From the NCBI RefSeq assembly GCF_005938225.1, contig NZ_VCPC01000002.1, positions 1,240,001 through 1,304,000 on the forward strand: a stretch of 64,000 bases of DNA, given 5' to 3'. Shown in pieces: positions 61,582 through 64,000 of this stretch. Origin of the DNA: Arenibacterium halophilum. GTDB taxonomy: Bacteria > Pseudomonadota > Alphaproteobacteria > Rhodobacterales > Rhodobacteraceae. The notes below the pieces were generated by a model. That model was given only the letters and a program-made list of their open reading frames with translations. It ran no database searches and had not been told where the DNA came from. Numbering within the stretch: the stretch's first letter is position 1; each line of letters begins with the position of its first letter. Both the position numbers and the translations under genes were made by a program.

Positions 61582-62109
61582 CTATGATCCAAGCACACCG
61601 ATGTTAAGGTTTTGATACATGCCCCACAGCGCGGTCACGAAAATCGACAGCGTGCCGATCATCTGCGTATAGGTCCGGTGGCGGGTCAGCCGCTGGCGCA
61701 GTTGCTCGCCGGTGCATTGTTCGTATTCGATCTTGCGCGCGGTCGACAGGCTCAGCAGCCCCACCAGCGACATCGGGAACCCCAGCAAGAACAGCGCCTG
61801 CGCGAATTCGATCTTGTACCAGAACCCCAGCAGCGCCAGCATTGTCAGCAGGAAACAGGCAAATCCAAGCAACCACAGCCCCGAGACCCGCGCGATGAAC
61901 AGCAACCGGTTCACGTTGACGCGGGTGATATCCTCCAGGTCGGCCTCGGCCTGCCCGCCATTGCGGCGCGCACGGTTCACCATGTCAAACGGAACCCCCA
62001 GCACCCAATGCGAGGTGGTCGACCAGGTCACCGCAAGCGCGATCCAGAACCACAGGTTGGAGAAGGATCGCATATCGATCAATTCGAAGATCGAACTGTA
62101 CCAGTCCAA
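61582..62109 (-). CDS. Small integral membrane protein (often misnamed 'SufBCD component')
   Basis: A 175-residue protein with four transmembrane segments: LWFWIALAVTWSTTSHWVLG, SGLWLLGFACFLLTMLALLG, ALFLLGFPMSLVGLLSL and MIGTLSIFVTALWGMYQ. A cytoplasmic loop is basic (FDMVNRARRNGG). No enzyme motif. Databases often call such Rhodobacterales proteins components of the SufBCD complex, but I see nothing to support that. The start is TTG at 62109 with AAAGGG upstream; ATG 62073 is possible. Confidence 0.7.
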   Translation of the reverse strand: MDWYSSIFELIDMRSFSNLWFWIALAVTWSTTSHWVLGVPFDMVNRARRNGGQAEADLEDITRVNVNRLLFIARVSGLWLLGFACFLLTMLALLGFWYKIEFAQALFLLGFPMSLVGLLSLSTARKIEYEQCTGEQLRQRLTRHRTYTQMIGTLSIFVTALWGMYQNLNIGVLGS

Positions 62110-62216
62110 ACCGCAGGCCCTTTATTTGCTGATTGGCCCGCAATGCCGGCCCCGATCCCTTGTGAGGGTCGGCAATCCATGCCACCCAATGGACAAATGT
62201 GCAAGGAGACCGTGCC

Positions 62217-63215
62217 ATGAAACCGACAGTTGCCAGCTTTCCCCGCGCCCGCCTGCGCCGCACGCGCCGCACACCCGCCCTGCGCGGCCTCGTGCGCGAA
62301 ACGCTTCTGTCGCCGGATGATCTGATCTGGCCGGTCTTCGTGCGCGAAGGCGACGGGGTCGAGGAACCGATCCCCTCAATGCCCGGCGTGATGCGCCGCA
62401 GCGTCGATCGCATCGCCGAGGCCGCGCGCGAGGCGCATGCCCTGGGCATCGGCGCGATCTGCATTTTCCCCTACACCCCGCTCGAGGCCCGGACCGAGGA
62501 TTGCGCCGAGGCCTGGAGCCCCGACAACATCGCCAACCGCGCCATCCGCGCGGTCAAGGCCGCCGTGCCCGACATGGCCGTGATGACCGATGTGGCGCTC
62601 GATCCCTACAACATCAACGGTCACGACGGTTTCGTGGTTGACGGCGAAATCGTCAACGACCGCACGGTCGAGGCGCTGGTCAGGATGACACTGGCCCAGG
62701 CCGAGGCCGGCGCCGACATCATCGGCCCCTCCGACATGATGGATGGCCGTATCGCCGCCATGCGCGACGCGCTGGAAGCGAAGGGGCACAGCCATGTCTC
62801 GATCCTGTCCTATGCCGCGAAATTCGCCAGCGCCTACTATGGCCCCTTCCGCGATGCGGTCGGCGCCAGCGGCGCCCTGACCGGCGACAAGAAGACCTAC
62901 CAGATGGATGTCGCCAATTCGGACGAGGCAATGCGCCTGATCGAGCGTGACCTGATGGAAGGCGCCGACATGGTGATGGTCAAACCCGGCACCCCCTACC
63001 TCGACATCTGCCGCCGCGCCCGCGACACCTTCGGCGCGCCGACCTTCGCCTATCAGGTCAGCGGGGAATACGCGATGATCCAGGCCGCCGCCCAGAACGG
63101 CTGGATCGACGGCGAGAAGGTGATGATGGAATCCCTCATCGGCTTCAAACGCGCGGGCTGCAACGGCGTACTCACCTACTTCGCCCCCGAGGCCGCCCGC
63201 CTGCTGAACGGCTGA
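62217..63215 (+). CDS. hemB: Delta-aminolevulinic acid dehydratase (porphobilinogen synthase)
   Basis: A 332-residue enzyme that joins two 5-aminolevulinate molecules into porphobilinogen for heme, chlorophyll and cobalamin. Catalytic Lys202 (SYAAKFASAYYGPFRD) and Lys256 (VMVKPGTP) are present. The zinc-binding Cys triad is replaced by Asp and Ala (DVALDPYNINGHDG), so this is the Mg-type enzyme known from Rhodobacter. AAGGAG lies 8 nt before the ATG at 62217. Confidence 0.96.
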   Translation: MKPTVASFPRARLRRTRRTPALRGLVRETLLSPDDLIWPVFVREGDGVEEPIPSMPGVMRRSVDRIAEAAREAHALGIGAICIFPYTPLEARTEDCAEAWSPDNIANRAIRAVKAAVPDMAVMTDVALDPYNINGHDGFVVDGEIVNDRTVEALVRMTLAQAEAGADIIGPSDMMDGRIAAMRDALEAKGHSHVSILSYAAKFASAYYGPFRDAVGASGALTGDKKTYQMDVANSDEAMRLIERDLMEGADMVMVKPGTPYLDICRRARDTFGAPTFAYQVSGEYAMIQAAAQNGWIDGEKVMMESLIGFKRAGCNGVLTYFAPEAARLLNG

Positions 63216-63221
63216 CGCACC

Positions 63222-63280
63222 CCTCTTTGGGGCCAAATATCCCGGGGGACTCCGCGCAGCGGAGGGGGGCAGAGCCCCCT
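63222..63280 (+). repeat. Dispersed three-hairpin repeat, copy 6
   Basis: Plus-strand copy, closest to the consensus: CTCTTTGGGGCCAAATAT, CCCGGGGGA, CTCCGC-GCA-GCGGAG, then GGGGGCAGAGCCCCC. It begins 7 bp after the hemB stop. The rest of the gap to 63581 is AT-richer and holds the promoter region of the protease gene; nothing else stands out. Confidence 0.88.
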
Positions 63281-63581
63281 TCTTACCCATGGATGTACGC
63301 TGGCACCGCGCGGCGGTTCCGGCGTGATCCCATACGCAAAACGCACCGTTTCGAAATGCGCCGAGCGACAGACTTCGGCGCAATTCTGACGCGATCAAGG
63401 CGGCGTTTCCCACACGGAAACATTGTGCGCCCAATGTCATTCCAAGCATTTTCAAGCCCTTAGCCGAAAACGCCCCCTTTTGCCCGAACACTGTGTTTCC
63501 CAAGCGGAACCCTACCGCCACATTCTGGCCGTAATTCATTGAAATTAAGGCGAAAGTTGGTTTTAAATTGGTTGTTGTTTC

Positions 63582-64000
63582 ATGAGTGGAACCGGATCTC
63601 TCTCGGCGCCTGTCAGCGCCTCGGGAAACGCGATAATCGACGGTATCCTCGGCCACGCGGCCTGGGTAGGCGACACGCTCACCTTCGGCTTTGCCGGGGA
63701 AACCGTCTCGCGCTTCGATCCGGTCTATCGCGCCTACGCCTTCAGTGGCGAAGCGCAGGGCGTCTATGCCCCGACCGGCGCGATCCGCACGGTCATCGCC
63801 GGGGCTCTGGATGCCGACGCAGGCCCCGCCGCCCGCGCCGGTCTGGCCGTCGAGGGTTTCACCGCGCTGAACATATCCGAGACCACCTCGGGCGAGGCGC
63901 GGATCAACGTCGCGCAAACCAGCACCGATCCCTACGGCTACGGCACCGCCTGGGCCTACTACCCGTCGGAAAAGGACACCGGCGGCGATGTCTGGTTCTC
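63582..64000 (+). CDS. Serralysin-like M10 metalloprotease, N-terminal part (3' end outside window)
   Basis: An open frame from ATG 63582 to the window end (139 codons). The translation begins MSGTGSLSAPVSASGNAII, then ILGHAAWVGDTLTFGFAG, and ends YGTAWAYYPSEKDTGGDVWF. This is the typical run-up to the zinc motif in secreted serralysin/RTX proteases (peptidase M10), where a strand, TFGFAG, precedes FNxSETxxGxA-type (here LNISETTSGEARIN) and WYYPS..GGDVWF. The HExxH site would lie just beyond the window. No Sec signal, consistent with type I secretion. Confidence 0.75.
   Translation, partial: MSGTGSLSAPVSASGNAIIDGILGHAAWVGDTLTFGFAGETVSRFDPVYRAYAFSGEAQGVYAPTGAIRTVIAGALDADAGPAARAGLAVEGFTALNISETTSGEARINVAQTSTDPYGYGTAWAYYPSEKDTGGDVWF

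Noticed and set aside
58077-61607. Plus-strand ORF of 1176 codons opposite mfd
   Set aside because: High-GC antisense shadow; His/Arg-rich with no domain. Mfd on the minus strand has all motifs.
61582-62109. Component of SufBCD complex
   Set aside because: A name carried over by annotation; the sequence is a four-helix membrane protein with no Fe-S or Suf feature.
1-64000. tRNA, rRNA, insertion sequences, prophage or plasmid origin
   Set aside because: No cloverleaf with CCA-type ends, no rRNA stretch, no transposase or integrase frame and no terminal repeats were seen.

Overview
This is chromosomal DNA of a high-GC alphaproteobacterium, most likely a marine Rhodobacterales (Roseobacter-type) organism. 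The evidence is the gene content: a Mur/Fur regulator without CxxC motifs, a Cys-free Mg-type HemB, a Virulence_fact/MTHFR/pterin-module cluster, an imelysin-bacterioferritin iron operon, RTX and serralysin-like secreted proteins. I saw no rRNA, tRNA, CRISPR array, transposase or phage gene. Both window ends cut a gene: an AbrB-family membrane protein at the left and a serralysin-like M10 protease at the right.

Layout. 1-8.7 kb: Fur/Mur regulator, DEAD-box helicase, a minus-strand cassette of L,D-transpeptidase, LpxD, acyl carrier protein and ketoacyl synthase (cell envelope and lipid A), a DUF882 protein and AroQ. 8.8-15.6 kb: a seven-gene plus-strand iron operon (imelysin, barrel protein, Bfd, Bfr, di-heme oxidoreductase, second imelysin, DUF1513) behind a promoter that carries a perfect 7+7 bp inverted repeat. 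15.7-18.7 kb: a periplasmic scaffold cluster (LytR_C-like, OmpA-like, Sel1). 18.8-28.7 kb: mostly housekeeping genes (PRC-barrel, rhodanese, amidase, one-carbon/methionine cluster, Ppx/GppA, RlmE, YihY, histone-deacetylase-like). 28.9-33 kb: an AttEFGH-like ABC cassette. 33.2-36.4 kb: MBL lactonase-like, DUF4329, zincin-like and 2OG-Fe(II) oxygenase genes.

36.5-51.8 kb is the accessory core. A comparatively AT-rich RTX gene meets, tail to tail, an eight-gene minus-strand unit. In transcription order the unit is: a CPBP-like membrane protein with degenerate motifs; a radical SAM/SPASM peptide maturase; a small ORF; a 1022-aa precursor; a second small ORF; a 1077-aa precursor; an HlyD-type adaptor; a C39 peptidase/transmembrane protein; and a second transmembrane half-exporter-like protein. 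Both giant precursors have a double-glycine leader, about 300 copies of an acidic [D/N]-E-x tripeptide, and a nearly identical Cys-containing tail. Neither exporter protein shows an ATPase domain. I infer a secreted, radical-SAM-modified, giant polyanionic RiPP-like system. I do not recognise it as a described one, and it is the main discovery candidate here.

51.9-64 kb returns to ordinary genes: a GlcD-type oxidase, a BKACE enzyme, a hemerythrin protein, a Bcr/CflA exporter, a TPR protein, Mfd, a small membrane protein and HemB. A three-hairpin dispersed repeat of about 60 bp sits just after stop codons at six places across the window.
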